A stretch of DNA of 29,805 nucleotides from Bacillota bacterium (GCA_023388515.1 JAEWGD010000044.1:1-29805), one strand, 5' to 3'; counted from the first letter of the stretch, positions 1 through 6,903 are shown. The notes: generated by a model not told the origin, from the letters alone. Made by a program: numbers and translations.

Positions 1-48
1 AATCTGCTTCTTAAATTCGTCTGTGTAATTTTGCTTTTTTCCAGCCAT
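1..48 (-). CDS. IS3-type transposase OrfA, N-terminal fragment (cut by window edge)
   Basis: Reading the minus strand from 48, the 16 visible codons give MAGKKQNYTDEFKKQI and run off the left edge of the window. This opening, with the TDEFKKQI segment, is what I know from OrfA proteins of IS3-group insertion sequences in Firmicutes, whose N-terminal region is a helix-turn-helix that binds the element ends. The start is fixed by an AGGGAGG ribosome-binding site at 54-60, five to six bases upstream of ATG. A promoter with an extended -10 (78-107) lies just upstream, as expected for an insertion-sequence leader. The catalytic OrfB part and the element's far end lie outside the window, so whether the element is intact cannot be judged. 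The family call rests on 16 residues only. Confidence 0.6.
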   Translation of the reverse strand, partial: MAGKKQNYTDEFKKQI

Positions 49-77
49 GATATCCTCCCTATTTTACGCTTTTTCTC

Positions 78-107
78 ATTATACCATGTCCGAATGCTTT
101 TTGTCTA
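78..107 (-). promoter_or_regulatory. Promoter of the IS3-type transposase gene
   Basis: On the minus strand a consensus -10 box TATAAT (78-83) is preceded by TG plus one base (extended -10) and, 18 bases further upstream, by a -35-like TAGACA (102-107). Transcription would start near 71 and lead straight to the AGGGAGG site of the transposase ORF. The -35 lies just past the stop codon of the neighbouring gene (110-112), so the element end must lie within or very close to that gene's 3' end. Confidence 0.6.
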
Positions 108-109
108 AT

Positions 110-415
110 TTAGTATAACCGATCCAAAATATAAATAGACAGTTCAGAATCAGTTTCGACTGCTACGCGTTCAATCATTTCTATTTTCTCGGAATAAAAC
201 AGTCTTGCTTGTACGCATTTAACAGTAGGGTCACTTATCGTATTTGTCTTAGAATAAACTAAGTCAAGCGGCCTATTACTTAACCCATCCAATGCGGAAT
301 ATGCTTTTTTCCATATGGTGTACTGAAGACAAAAATGTTTCAATTCGTAATAGCGATGTTTCTCAATCCAGTATTTGTTTTTCTCAGATATTTTAGGTCT
401 AATTGTTGTACTCAT
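110..415 (-). CDS. Small protein of mobile-element origin, unknown function
   Basis: A 101-residue protein beginning MSTTIRPKISEKNKYWIEKH. I do not recognise the family. It is basic in its first third (many Lys/Arg and aromatic residues: YWIEKHRYYELKHF) and acidic near the end, without membrane segments. The ORF stays open for 13 more codons upstream, but the ATG at 415 is preferred because its ATG overlaps the TGA of the upstream gene as ATGA (412-415) and because GGGAG lies about seven bases before it. It is therefore translationally coupled to the 412-663 gene and shares its promoter (689-717). The stop codon lies next to the transposase promoter, so the C-terminus could have been altered by the insertion of the IS. 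Confidence 0.6.
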   Translation of the reverse strand: MSTTIRPKISEKNKYWIEKHRYYELKHFCLQYTIWKKAYSALDGLSNRPLDLVYSKTNTISDPTVKCVQARLFYSEKIEMIERVAVETDSELSIYILDRLY

Positions 416-663
416 TGTCTTTCTCCCTTCCAAATATAACCTGTTTCTTCCCAAAGAAGTTTTGGTGAAATGTAAAAATTGATTCTTCCTTTCTTTGAGT
501 TTATTTCTTCAATGGTGGTTATACATTTTCCATTTCTGATAGCTTTACCGATTGGTAACCAACCTGCTATGATCCCTGCTCTCACCCATGATGCATCTTT
601 CCCATACACTTTTGCTGCCACTAAAACTGGTACTGAACCAGTTGCGAATATAACTTCATTCAC
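412..663 (-). CDS. Small phage/ICE-type accessory protein (possible DNA-binding or excisionase-like)
   Basis: An 83-residue protein starting with GTG at 661-663. The start is decided by an AAGGAGG site nine bases upstream; no ATG lies near it in frame. The sequence (GSVPVLVAAKVYGKDASWVR at residues 9-28, then GWLPIGKAIRNGK, and a closing ISPKLLWEETGYIWKGE) resembles a family of short proteins that I associate with Firmicutes phages and integrative elements, usually near recombinase genes. The helix-rich first half followed by a short basic hairpin is compatible with a winged-helix or MerR-like DNA-binding fold, as in excisionases, but no motif here proves that. It overlaps the next gene by four bases (ATGA). 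Function is inferred from context only. Confidence 0.6.
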   Translation of the reverse strand: MNEVIFATGSVPVLVAAKVYGKDASWVRAGIIAGWLPIGKAIRNGKCITTIEEINSKKGRINFYISPKLLWEETGYIWKGERQ

Positions 664-688
664 TTGCTATTACCTCCTTCCTATGACT

Positions 689-717
689 ATTCTAGCTTAG
701 GAACAGGGTTTTGTAAA
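689..717 (-). promoter_or_regulatory. Promoter of the two small accessory genes (663 to 110)
   Basis: Minus-strand -35 TTTACA (712-717) and -10 TAGAAT (689-694) are separated by 17 bases. Predicted transcription start is about 682, giving a leader of about 20 bases that carries the AAGGAGG site before the GTG at 663. Confidence 0.6.
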
Positions 718-747
718 AACAACAAAAGTGGAAATAATATAATTTAT

Positions 748-1068
748 TCAGATTTTAGACAGGATTCGTATTTTCTGCATTCTCCATCTAATCATTGTCA
801 TGTCGCATGGATAATCTTCGTACCCTAATGTTTCAGAAGTTATAAACCCTTCTAAGACTCCAGTTATTATTTCAGCTTCATATTGTTTATATGGGAATAT
901 ACAGTTAGGTAATTCTCTATGTAATGCTCCACAAGCAAGACATCGTAATCTTCTTATTTTAATTATTCTTGTGTTTCTCCCTTTCGTACGAACAATTCTT
1001 TGAACTCTATCGTAATATTTTAAAGTCCCTTCACAAAAGGGACAAATTGATTCATTATTAGTGATCAT
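748..1068 (-). CDS. DUF6431 zinc-ribbon protein
   Basis: A 106-residue protein with two Cys pairs, CPFC at residues 9-12 and CLAC at 43-46, which should bind one zinc. Between and after them come the conserved features of DUF6431: a basic strand (IIKIRRLRC), then ALHRELPNCIFPYKQYEAE and a helical C-terminus. The layout resembles the N-terminal zinc ribbon and helix-turn-helix of some transposases, so DNA binding is a reasonable guess; no catalytic domain is present. The start at 1068 has GAGGTG about five bases upstream. It is transcribed divergently from the recombinase gene, and the 118 bases between the two start codons are packed with palindromes (1081-1100, 1113-1143). DUF6431 genes are common beside recombinases in Clostridia mobile elements, which fits here. 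Confidence 0.75.
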   Translation of the reverse strand: MITNNESICPFCEGTLKYYDRVQRIVRTKGRNTRIIKIRRLRCLACGALHRELPNCIFPYKQYEAEIITGVLEGFITSETLGYEDYPCDMTMIRWRMQKIRILSKI

Positions 1069-1080
1069 ATGACACCTCGT

Positions 1081-1100
1081 TTTTTAATCTAGATTAAAAA
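1081..1100. repeat. Perfect 20-bp palindrome in the divergent promoter region
   Basis: TTTTTAATCTAGATTAAAAA is its own reverse complement. It lies about 12 bases upstream of the DUF6431 start codon, between that gene and the recombinase promoter, and is a candidate operator for a dimeric regulator or a weak hairpin in the DUF6431 leader. Confidence 0.6.
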
Positions 1101-1112
1101 CTATCAAAAAAA

Positions 1113-1153
1113 ATAGTATAGGAGTTGACAATTCCTATACTATCATATATGAT
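1113..1153 (+). promoter_or_regulatory. Recombinase promoter embedded in an 11-bp inverted repeat (putative operator)
   Basis: A perfect -35 TTGACA (1125-1130) and a -10 TATGAT (1148-1153) are separated by 17 bases. The -35 box lies in the nine-base centre of a perfect inverted repeat, ATAGTATAGGA (1113-1123) and TCCTATACTAT (1133-1143), so a protein bound to the repeat would cover the -35 and most of the spacer. The ribosome-binding site GGGAGG (1173-1178) follows, nine bases before the ATG at 1187. Confidence 0.75.
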
Positions 1154-1186
1154 TATTAATAATAAATCAAACGGGAGGATTATGTT

Positions 1187-2425
1187 ATGTTAATAAAATG
1201 TCCTGAATGTGAGCTTCAAGTAAGCGACAAAGCCACATCATGTCCTCATTGTGGATATCCAATGCAGACGAATATAAAAACAAGAAGCACCCGCAAGTCA
1301 AATAAGAGAAGACGACTACCTAATGGATTTGGTCAGATTAGTGAAATTAAAAACCGTAACCTTAGGAACCCGTTTAGGGCAATGGTGAGTATTGGTAAAA
1401 CTCCTACTGGTCGCCCTATTTGTAAACCACTTAAACCAGAATCCTATTTTCCTACATATAATGACGCTTATACAGCTTTAGTAGAATATAACAAAAACCC
1501 ATATGACTTAGAGCCTTCTATCATAGTAAAAGAGTTATATGAAAAATGGACGGACGAATATTTTAAAACTCTGAAATCTGACTCCAGTGTTCGTACGATT
1601 ACTTCTTCATGGGCTTATTGTTCCTCTGTATATAATATGAGAGTTATGGATATACGTGCAAGACATATAAAAGGATGTATAGATGATGGGACAGCTCTAA
1701 TAAAAGGCAAAGAACGACGTCCTACAGCCGGAGTTAAAGCTAGAATTAAATCAATGTTTAATCTCATGCTGGATTATGCTTTGGAATATGAACTAATAGA
1801 TCGAAACTATGCTAGAACATTTAACTTATCCGATGATATAATTCAAGAAAAAGAACAATCTAAAAGAGGACATATACCGTTTAAAGAAGAAGAAATACAA
1901 ACCCTGTGGAATCACGTGAATGACAAAATGTATGTAGACGTGATTCTTATACAATGTTATTCTGGGTGGAGACCTCAGGAACTTGGGTTGCTGGAACTTG
2001 AAAATGTAGATCTTGAAAATTGGACTTTTACAGGTGGTATGAAAACAACTGCTGGAACTAACAGAATTGTTCCAATTCATTCAAAGATTAGACCATTAAT
2101 AGAAAAGAAATATCAAGAAGCCATTAATATTGGGAGTAAATATCTTATCAATTGTACAGATGCTCGTACTCATATGAACAATTATATACTTACATATGAC
2201 AAATATCAAAGTAGATTTGCTAAAATTAGAGATGAATTAAAATTAAACCCACAACATAGAGCTCATGATGGTAGAGTGCATTTTGTAACCACAGCTAAAA
2301 AATGTGGTGTGGACGAATATGCTATCAAATATATAGTTGGTCATTCCATAAACGATATAACTGAAAAAGTGTACACACAAAGAGAGATAGATTGGTTAAA
2401 AACAGAAATGAAAAAAATAAAATAA
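1187..2425 (+). CDS. Tyrosine recombinase (integrase) with N-terminal zinc ribbon
   Basis: A 412-residue site-specific recombinase that would integrate and excise the element to its left. Residues 1-25 form a zinc ribbon with Cys5, Cys8, Cys19 and Cys22; a basic linker (31-45) follows, then an AP2-like arm-binding and SAM-like core-binding region (about 47-220). The catalytic domain has all expected residues: Arg262 (SGWRPQE), Lys286 in the beta hairpin, His360 and Arg363 (HDGR, a variant of the usual HxLR), His386 (GHS) and the nucleophile Tyr396 (KVYTQ). The start has GGGAGG eight bases upstream. It is full length, reads away from the accessory genes and ends 122 bases before the chromosomal GGGtGRT gene, so an attachment site is expected in that gap. 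Its promoter is likely repressed through the inverted repeat at 1113-1143. Confidence 0.9.
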   Translation: MLIKCPECELQVSDKATSCPHCGYPMQTNIKTRSTRKSNKRRRLPNGFGQISEIKNRNLRNPFRAMVSIGKTPTGRPICKPLKPESYFPTYNDAYTALVEYNKNPYDLEPSIIVKELYEKWTDEYFKTLKSDSSVRTITSSWAYCSSVYNMRVMDIRARHIKGCIDDGTALIKGKERRPTAGVKARIKSMFNLMLDYALEYELIDRNYARTFNLSDDIIQEKEQSKRGHIPFKEEEIQTLWNHVNDKMYVDVILIQCYSGWRPQELGLLELENVDLENWTFTGGMKTTAGTNRIVPIHSKIRPLIEKKYQEAINIGSKYLINCTDARTHMNNYILTYDKYQSRFAKIRDELKLNPQHRAHDGRVHFVTTAKKCGVDEYAIKYIVGHSINDITEKVYTQREIDWLKTEMKKIK

Positions 2426-2443
2426 GATGTAGGAATATAAGTG

Positions 2444-2504
2444 TAGGAGTGGTGTAGAAACAATGTATGAATTACATACATTTCTATGTTTCTAACCACT
2501 CCTA
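2444..2504. repeat. Long imperfect palindrome downstream of the recombinase gene
   Basis: Outer arms TAGGAGTGGT (2444-2453) and ACCACTCCTA (2495-2504) pair perfectly. Moving inward, TAGAAACA (2455-2462) pairs with TGTTTCTA (2487-2494) and ATGTATG (2463-2469) with CATACAT (2475-2481), leaving a single-base bulge at 2454, a five-base bulge at 2482-2486 and a five-base loop. No run of T follows on either strand, so a simple intrinsic terminator is not obvious. Its place between the integrase stop and the host gene makes it a candidate attachment site or transcriptional barrier. Confidence 0.7.
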
Positions 2505-2547
2505 ATCACTTCTTATAGCCTCAATATTACGTTATTCTTGACTATTA

Positions 2548-3549
2548 TTAGTCTTTTGTCGCTTCTTCAACCGCAACTGCACAAGCAACTGTAGCACCAA
2601 CCATAGGGTTGTTACCCATTCCGATTAGTCCCATCATCTCAACGTGTGCAGGAACTGATGACGAACCAGCGAACTGTGCGTCGCCATGCATTCTTCCCAT
2701 TGAGTCAGTCAAGCCATATGAAGCAGGACCAGCTGCAACGTTATCTGGGTGTAATGTACGGCCTGTACCACCACCAGAAGCAACGGAGAAATACTTAACA
2801 TCGTTTTCCATAGTCCATTTCTTATATGTACCTGCAACTAAATGCTGGAAACGAGTTGGATTAGTTGAGTTACCAGTTATTGAAACGTCAACCTTTTCAC
2901 TCTTCATAATAGCAACGCCCTCAAGGACATCATGTGCTCCATAGCAACGAACCTTAGCCTTATCGCCATCAGAATATGCAACTTCCTTAGTGATTTTCAA
3001 CTCACCAGTACCGAAATCAAATTCAGTTTGAACATAAGTAAAGCCGTTAATTCTTGAAATAATCATCGCAGCATCTTTACCTAGACCATTAAGCATAACT
3101 CTTAGTGGAGTTTTGCGAGCCTTATTAGCTGTCTTAGCGATACCAATAGCACCCTCAGCAGCAGCAAATGACTCATGCCCAGCCAAGAAGCAGAAACAAT
3201 CTGTTTCTTCTCTTAAAAGCATAGCTCCAAGATTACCATGACCAATACCAACAAGTCTTTCCTCAGCAACTGAACCAGGTATGCAGAATGCTTGCAAGCC
3301 AATACCGATAGCTTCAGCAGCCTCAGCAGCCTTTGTTATACCTTTTTTTAGTGCAATAGCAGTACCAAGTGTATATGCCCAAACAGCGTTTTCAAATGCA
3401 ATTTGTTGAACACCTTTAACAATTTCATCAACGTCAATTCCTTTTGATTTACAGAAATCAGCAGTTTCATCTATATTCTTAAAGCCATATTCAGCAAGAC
3501 ATTTCTCAATCTTAGGCATTCTTCTATCTTGACCTTCAAATTTTGCCAT
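2548..3549 (-). CDS. GGGtGRT protein
   Basis: A 333-residue protein carrying the family's name motif GGGTGRT at residues 259-265, followed by LHPDNVAAGPASYGL and a Gly-rich C-terminal segment (GLIGMGNNPMVG). Other conserved-looking blocks are the Cys-containing stretch TDCFCFLAGHESF (116-128) and the start MAKFEGQDRR. The family is widespread in anaerobes; its biochemical function is not established to my knowledge. There is no signal peptide or membrane segment, so it is cytosolic. The start at 3549 has GGGGAGG ten bases upstream. It lies 16 bases downstream of the NifU-like gene and is surely co-transcribed with it; that partner and the ferredoxin-linked oxidoreductase next door suggest a role around iron-sulfur or redox metabolism, which is inference. 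Confidence 0.9.
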   Translation of the reverse strand: MAKFEGQDRRMPKIEKCLAEYGFKNIDETADFCKSKGIDVDEIVKGVQQIAFENAVWAYTLGTAIALKKGITKAAEAAEAIGIGLQAFCIPGSVAEERLVGIGHGNLGAMLLREETDCFCFLAGHESFAAAEGAIGIAKTANKARKTPLRVMLNGLGKDAAMIISRINGFTYVQTEFDFGTGELKITKEVAYSDGDKAKVRCYGAHDVLEGVAIMKSEKVDVSITGNSTNPTRFQHLVAGTYKKWTMENDVKYFSVASGGGTGRTLHPDNVAAGPASYGLTDSMGRMHGDAQFAGSSSVPAHVEMMGLIGMGNNPMVGATVACAVAVEEATKD

Positions 3550-3565
3550 ATTCTATATACCTCCC

Positions 3566-4255
3566 CTATTCTTCTCTTGGGTCGATATGCTTATAGCCTT
3601 CATAACGACCATATGTACCAATATTTTTTTCATAAGCTTCAGCAGGTGATACGCCATGACGGATATCCTCTAGCATCTTGCCAGCCCTTACAAACTTATA
3701 ACCACAAACTTCATTATTATCATCAATAGCAACCTTTAAAATGTAACCCTCAGCCATTTCAAGGTAACGAACTCCCTTTGCAGCTGTTGAGAAAACTGTA
3801 CCAACCTGTGAACGCAAGCCTTTACCTAAATCCTCAAGACCAGCACCAATTGGCAATCCACCCTCTGAGAATGCAGTTTGTGTTCTTCCGTAAACTATTT
3901 GTAGGAACAATTCCCTCATAGCTACGTTAATAGCATCACAAACAAGGTCAGTATTCAACGCTTCAAGCAAGGTTTTGCCAGGAAGAATTTCTCCAGCCAT
4001 AGCAGCTGAGTGTGTCATTCCTGAACAGCCAATCGTTTCAACTAATGCCTCTTCAATAATGCCCTTCTTCACGTTTAAAGTAAGCTTACAAGCACCCTGT
4101 TGAGGTGCACACCAGCCTACACCATGTGTTAATCCAGAAATATCGGTAATTTGATAAGCCTTAACCCATTGTCCCTCTTCAGGAATAGGTGCTGGGCCGT
4201 GATTTGGTCCTTTGGTGAGAGTACACATTCTCTCGACTTCATGAGAATAATTCAT
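3566..4255 (-). CDS. NifU/IscU-like iron-sulfur scaffold family protein
   Basis: A 229-residue protein starting MNYSHEVERM. Residues 45-110 resemble the NifU/IscU scaffold fold: GWCAPQQGAC (Cys49, Cys56), then ETIGCSGMTHSAAMAGE (Cys77) and the helix GKTLLEALNTD, which parallels the GC-SxAS and LDEAL segments of IscU. Further Cys residues are at 11, 106 and 184. The C-terminal 100 residues are not part of classic IscU. The upstream in-frame ATG at 4291 is rejected because AAAGGAG lies seven bases before the ATG at 4255. The gene heads a two-gene operon with the GGGtGRT gene and has its own promoter (4309-4337). Cluster assembly for the neighbouring oxidoreductase is plausible but unproven, and the Asp of IscU's cluster site is not evident. 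Confidence 0.75.
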   Translation of the reverse strand: MNYSHEVERMCTLTKGPNHGPAPIPEEGQWVKAYQITDISGLTHGVGWCAPQQGACKLTLNVKKGIIEEALVETIGCSGMTHSAAMAGEILPGKTLLEALNTDLVCDAINVAMRELFLQIVYGRTQTAFSEGGLPIGAGLEDLGKGLRSQVGTVFSTAAKGVRYLEMAEGYILKVAIDDNNEVCGYKFVRAGKMLEDIRHGVSPAEAYEKNIGTYGRYEGYKHIDPREE

Positions 4256-4308
4256 ATCTTTACTCCTTTCAAAATAGCACATGACTTTCATATACTAAAT
4301 ATATGTTA

Positions 4309-4337
4309 ATTATATATCATATTAAGATTTTAATCAA
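4309..4337 (-). promoter_or_regulatory. Promoter of the NifU-like / GGGtGRT operon
   Basis: Minus-strand -35 TTGATT (4332-4337), 17-base spacer and consensus -10 TATAAT (4309-4314). Transcription would start near 4302, about 47 bases before the start codon at 4255. It sits downstream of the oxidoreductase terminator (4449-4481), so this pair is an independent transcription unit. Confidence 0.75.
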
Positions 4338-4448
4338 GTTTTTTTTGCTTTTTTTCATACTAATAAATACCGAACATTAATTTTCGACATCTAATACAAA
4401 ATAAAATCAATTGTTATAATATTTTTATATAATTATTTCAGTTCACAT

Positions 4449-4481
4449 AATTAAAGCAGGATATTAAGTCCTGCTTTAATT
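4449..4481 (-). terminator. Hairpin terminator after the 2-oxoacid oxidoreductase operon
   Basis: A perfect 13-bp stem with loop of seven bases (arms 4449-4461 and 4469-4481, core AAAGCAGGA / TCCTGCTTT) starts 21 bases after the stop of the gamma-subunit gene. The A/T-rich ends can serve as a short U tract in either direction. Confidence 0.7.
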
Positions 4482-4501
4482 TAATCGTTAATATAAATTC
4501 C

Positions 4502-5032
4502 CTAGTAATTCATACCCATTTCTATTGCTTTCATATTCAAATCTATCATAGCTGTTTTTGTTGGTGGTATTGATTTTCCCATTGCCTCCCTAACAGTTTC
4601 AAGGCTGAACAAACCAGTTTCCTTAATAAACTTACCAAGTAGAATTATATTTGCTATTCCATTTAATTTATTATCAGTAGCAAGCTGTGTAGCAGGCACA
4701 TAGAAACACTCTATATCAGTTCTATCCGACTTTACCTCAACCATCGTGCTATCAATAAAAGCCTTTCCACCAGCCTTAACGCTATTAATAAACTTTTCAT
4801 ACGATGGTAGGTTCATAGCAAGCATTAATGATGGATTTAAAACAAGCGGCGAGCCTATCGGGTCATCAGACACGCATACTGAACAGTTCGCTGTTCCTCC
4901 ACGCATTTCAGGACCGTATGATGGTAGCCATGAAACTTCCTTTTCATCTATAAGACCACAATACGCAAGAACCTTTCCAGCAAAAAGTACTCCCTGTCCG
5001 CCAAATCCTGCAAGTATAATTTCTTCAGTCAT
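4502..5032 (-). CDS. 2-oxoacid:ferredoxin oxidoreductase, gamma subunit
   Basis: A 176-residue gamma subunit of a 2-oxoacid (probably 2-oxoglutarate or branched-chain) ferredoxin oxidoreductase. The N-terminus has the family glycine motif ILAGFGGQGVLFAGK (residues 6-20), followed by WLPSYGPEMRGGTANCSV (36-53), also typical, and it is of the usual length. In the complex this subunit packs against alpha and helps to form the coenzyme A site. Its ATG shares one base with the TAA of the beta-subunit gene (TAATG at 5030-5034), implying translational coupling. It is the last gene of the operon and is followed by a hairpin terminator. Substrate cannot be read from sequence alone. Confidence 0.88.
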   Translation of the reverse strand: MTEEIILAGFGGQGVLFAGKVLAYCGLIDEKEVSWLPSYGPEMRGGTANCSVCVSDDPIGSPLVLNPSLMLAMNLPSYEKFINSVKAGGKAFIDSTMVEVKSDRTDIECFYVPATQLATDNKLNGIANIILLGKFIKETGLFSLETVREAMGKSIPPTKTAMIDLNMKAIEMGMNY

Positions 5033-5787
5033 TATTTTGCTACCCCCTCTACAGTTTTATCCTTATATACGCCCAAAGGATAGTAAGGTATGCAATCTTC
5101 ACGAAGTCTATCCAACGACTCTATTGGAGTAAGTCCCCAGTTTGTTGGGCAAGTGGATAGAACCTCAACTATTGAAAACCCAAGCTTATTCTTTTGATTT
5201 TCAAACGCTTTTCTAATGGCCTTTTTTGTTTCCCTAATATGTGGTACATTATCAACAGAAACTCTTTGTGCCAAAGCTACACCATCAAGCGTCGCTAGCA
5301 TTTCACAAACTCTTATAGGAAATCCCTGTGTTTGAGTATCACGCCCAAAAGGTGTTGTTTGAGTAACCTGTCCTGGAAGTGTTGTTGGAGCCATCTGCCC
5401 ACCCGTCATACCATATGTTGTATTATTAACAAATATTATAACAATATTTTCTCCTCTAGTTGCACTATGCACTGTTTCAGCAGTACCAATAGCAGCAAGG
5501 TCACCGTCGCCTTGATATGTGAAAACAAACTTTTCAGGCATTGCTCTCTTTACGCCTGTTGCAACAGCAGGAGCTCTCCCATGAGGAGCTTCAATCATAT
5601 CACAATTGAAATAATCATATGCCATAACAGAACATCCTACAGGACATACACCAATTGTATCCCCCTCGATTTCCATTTCATCTATAACCTCAGCAACCAA
5701 TCTATGAATAATACCATGAGTACAACCAGGACAGTAATGAGTCGGTTTATCAGTTAAAGATTTTGGTTGTTCAAATACTACTGCCAT
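5032..5787 (-). CDS. 2-oxoacid:ferredoxin oxidoreductase, beta (TPP-binding) subunit
   Basis: A 251-residue beta subunit that binds thiamine pyrophosphate and a [4Fe-4S] cluster and decarboxylates the 2-oxoacid. Visible signatures are CPGCTHG (Cys19, Cys22), CPVGC (Cys48, Cys52) and the TPP/Mg motif GDGD at 93-96 followed by Asn121-Asn122 in FVNNTTYGMTGGQ. It is of the normal size for the short beta subunits of the Kor/Vor type. The start codon overlaps the alpha-subunit stop as TAATG (5785-5789), and AGGGGG lies about ten bases upstream. The motif HGRAP (residues 69-73) and the TGGQMAPTT segment resemble 2-oxoglutarate and 2-oxoisovalerate enzymes more than pyruvate:ferredoxin oxidoreductases, which are single-chain in most Clostridia. 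Confidence 0.9.
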   Translation of the reverse strand: MAVVFEQPKSLTDKPTHYCPGCTHGIIHRLVAEVIDEMEIEGDTIGVCPVGCSVMAYDYFNCDMIEAPHGRAPAVATGVKRAMPEKFVFTYQGDGDLAAIGTAETVHSATRGENIVIIFVNNTTYGMTGGQMAPTTLPGQVTQTTPFGRDTQTQGFPIRVCEMLATLDGVALAQRVSVDNVPHIRETKKAIRKAFENQKNKLGFSIVEVLSTCPTNWGLTPIESLDRLREDCIPYYPLGVYKDKTVEGVAK

Positions 5788-6842
5788 TATTTTGCACCCC
5801 CTATTTTTATAATTTCTTCAAGAATTTCAGTAGGCTTAGGAATAACGCCACCTGTGCGTCCAAAGAAATGCACAGGCTTTGAACATTCTAACGCAAGCTT
5901 TACATCGTCAACCATCTGTCCCATGCTCATTTCAACAACAAGAACATTTGATGCAGACTTAGTTCCCTCAACCATCTGTTTCACTGGGAATGGCCACAAT
6001 GTCATCGGACGGATAAGTCCAGCCTTAACTCCAGACTCTCTCGCTTTATTAACAGCTGACTTTGCAACTCTTGCAGTAGCTCCGTATGCAACTACTACAA
6101 TATCAGCATCTTCAGTTTTATAAAGTTCTGCCTCACTGTGATTTTCCTTTATATCATCATACTTAGCAAAACGGTCTTGAATTGTTTTCTGCAAGCCATC
6201 AGGTTGTAGGTATAATGAATTAACTATATTATGTTCACGCTTGAACTGGTGACCATTAGTTGCCCAAGGCTTTTCAACTTCATTCGCTTTTATTTCTGGG
6301 AAAGTAACAGGCTCCATCATCTGACCTAACAAGCCATCTGCAAGAATCATTGCTGGCATTCTATACTCATCAGCCATATCAAAAGCTTTTGTAAGCATAT
6401 TAATCATTTCCTGTACTGACGCTGGAGCATAAACCAGAAGATGGAAATCCCCATGTCCCAATGCCTTAGTAGCCTGCCAGTAATCAGCCTGTGATGGTTG
6501 AATTCCACCCAAGCCAGGACCACCACGTTGAACATTAATGATAACGCATGGTAAATCACTTCCCGCAATATATGAAATCCCCTCTGATTTAAGACTAATA
6601 CCTGGTGATGATGATGATGTCATAGTCCTTACACCCGTAGATGCAGCACCTAAGACCATGTTTATTGCAGCGATTTCAGATTCAGCCTGTAAAAACACGC
6701 CACCCGATTTCTCCATACGCTTTGCCATGTAAGCAGAAAGCTCTGTTTGTGGTGTTATAGGGTAACCAAAAAAGCATTTACAGCCAGCTCTAATAGCAGC
6801 TTCAGCTAAAGCTTCATTACCCTTCATTAAATTTCTTTCCAA
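5787..6842 (-). CDS. 2-oxoacid:ferredoxin oxidoreductase, alpha subunit (VorB/KorA type)
   Basis: A 351-residue alpha subunit containing the pyrimidine-binding domain (about 1-230, with GYPITPQTE at 26-34, TSSSSPGISLKSE at 75-87 and QRGGPGLG at 105-112) and a transketolase C-terminal domain (about 250-340). I place the start at TTG 6840-6842, because AAAGGAG (6851-6857) lies eight bases upstream and the resulting MERNLMKGNEALAEAA matches the usual family N-terminus. ATG codons at 6863 and 6896 lack a ribosome-binding site and would add unneeded residues; the ATG at 6827 is too far from the site. Its stop overlaps the start of the beta gene (TAATG). It follows the ferredoxin-like delta subunit by 61 bases, forming delta-alpha-beta-gamma. 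Confidence 0.88.
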   Translation of the reverse strand: MERNLMKGNEALAEAAIRAGCKCFFGYPITPQTELSAYMAKRMEKSGGVFLQAESEIAAINMVLGAASTGVRTMTSSSSPGISLKSEGISYIAGSDLPCVIINVQRGGPGLGGIQPSQADYWQATKALGHGDFHLLVYAPASVQEMINMLTKAFDMADEYRMPAMILADGLLGQMMEPVTFPEIKANEVEKPWATNGHQFKREHNIVNSLYLQPDGLQKTIQDRFAKYDDIKENHSEAELYKTEDADIVVVAYGATARVAKSAVNKARESGVKAGLIRPMTLWPFPVKQMVEGTKSASNVLVVEMSMGQMVDDVKLALECSKPVHFFGRTGGVIPKPTEILEEIIKIGGAK

Positions 6843-6903
6843 AATTGCAACTCCTTTATGCATAGAATTTTGTAATCGCAAGCACCGCTTGTCCAAAATT
6901 TAG

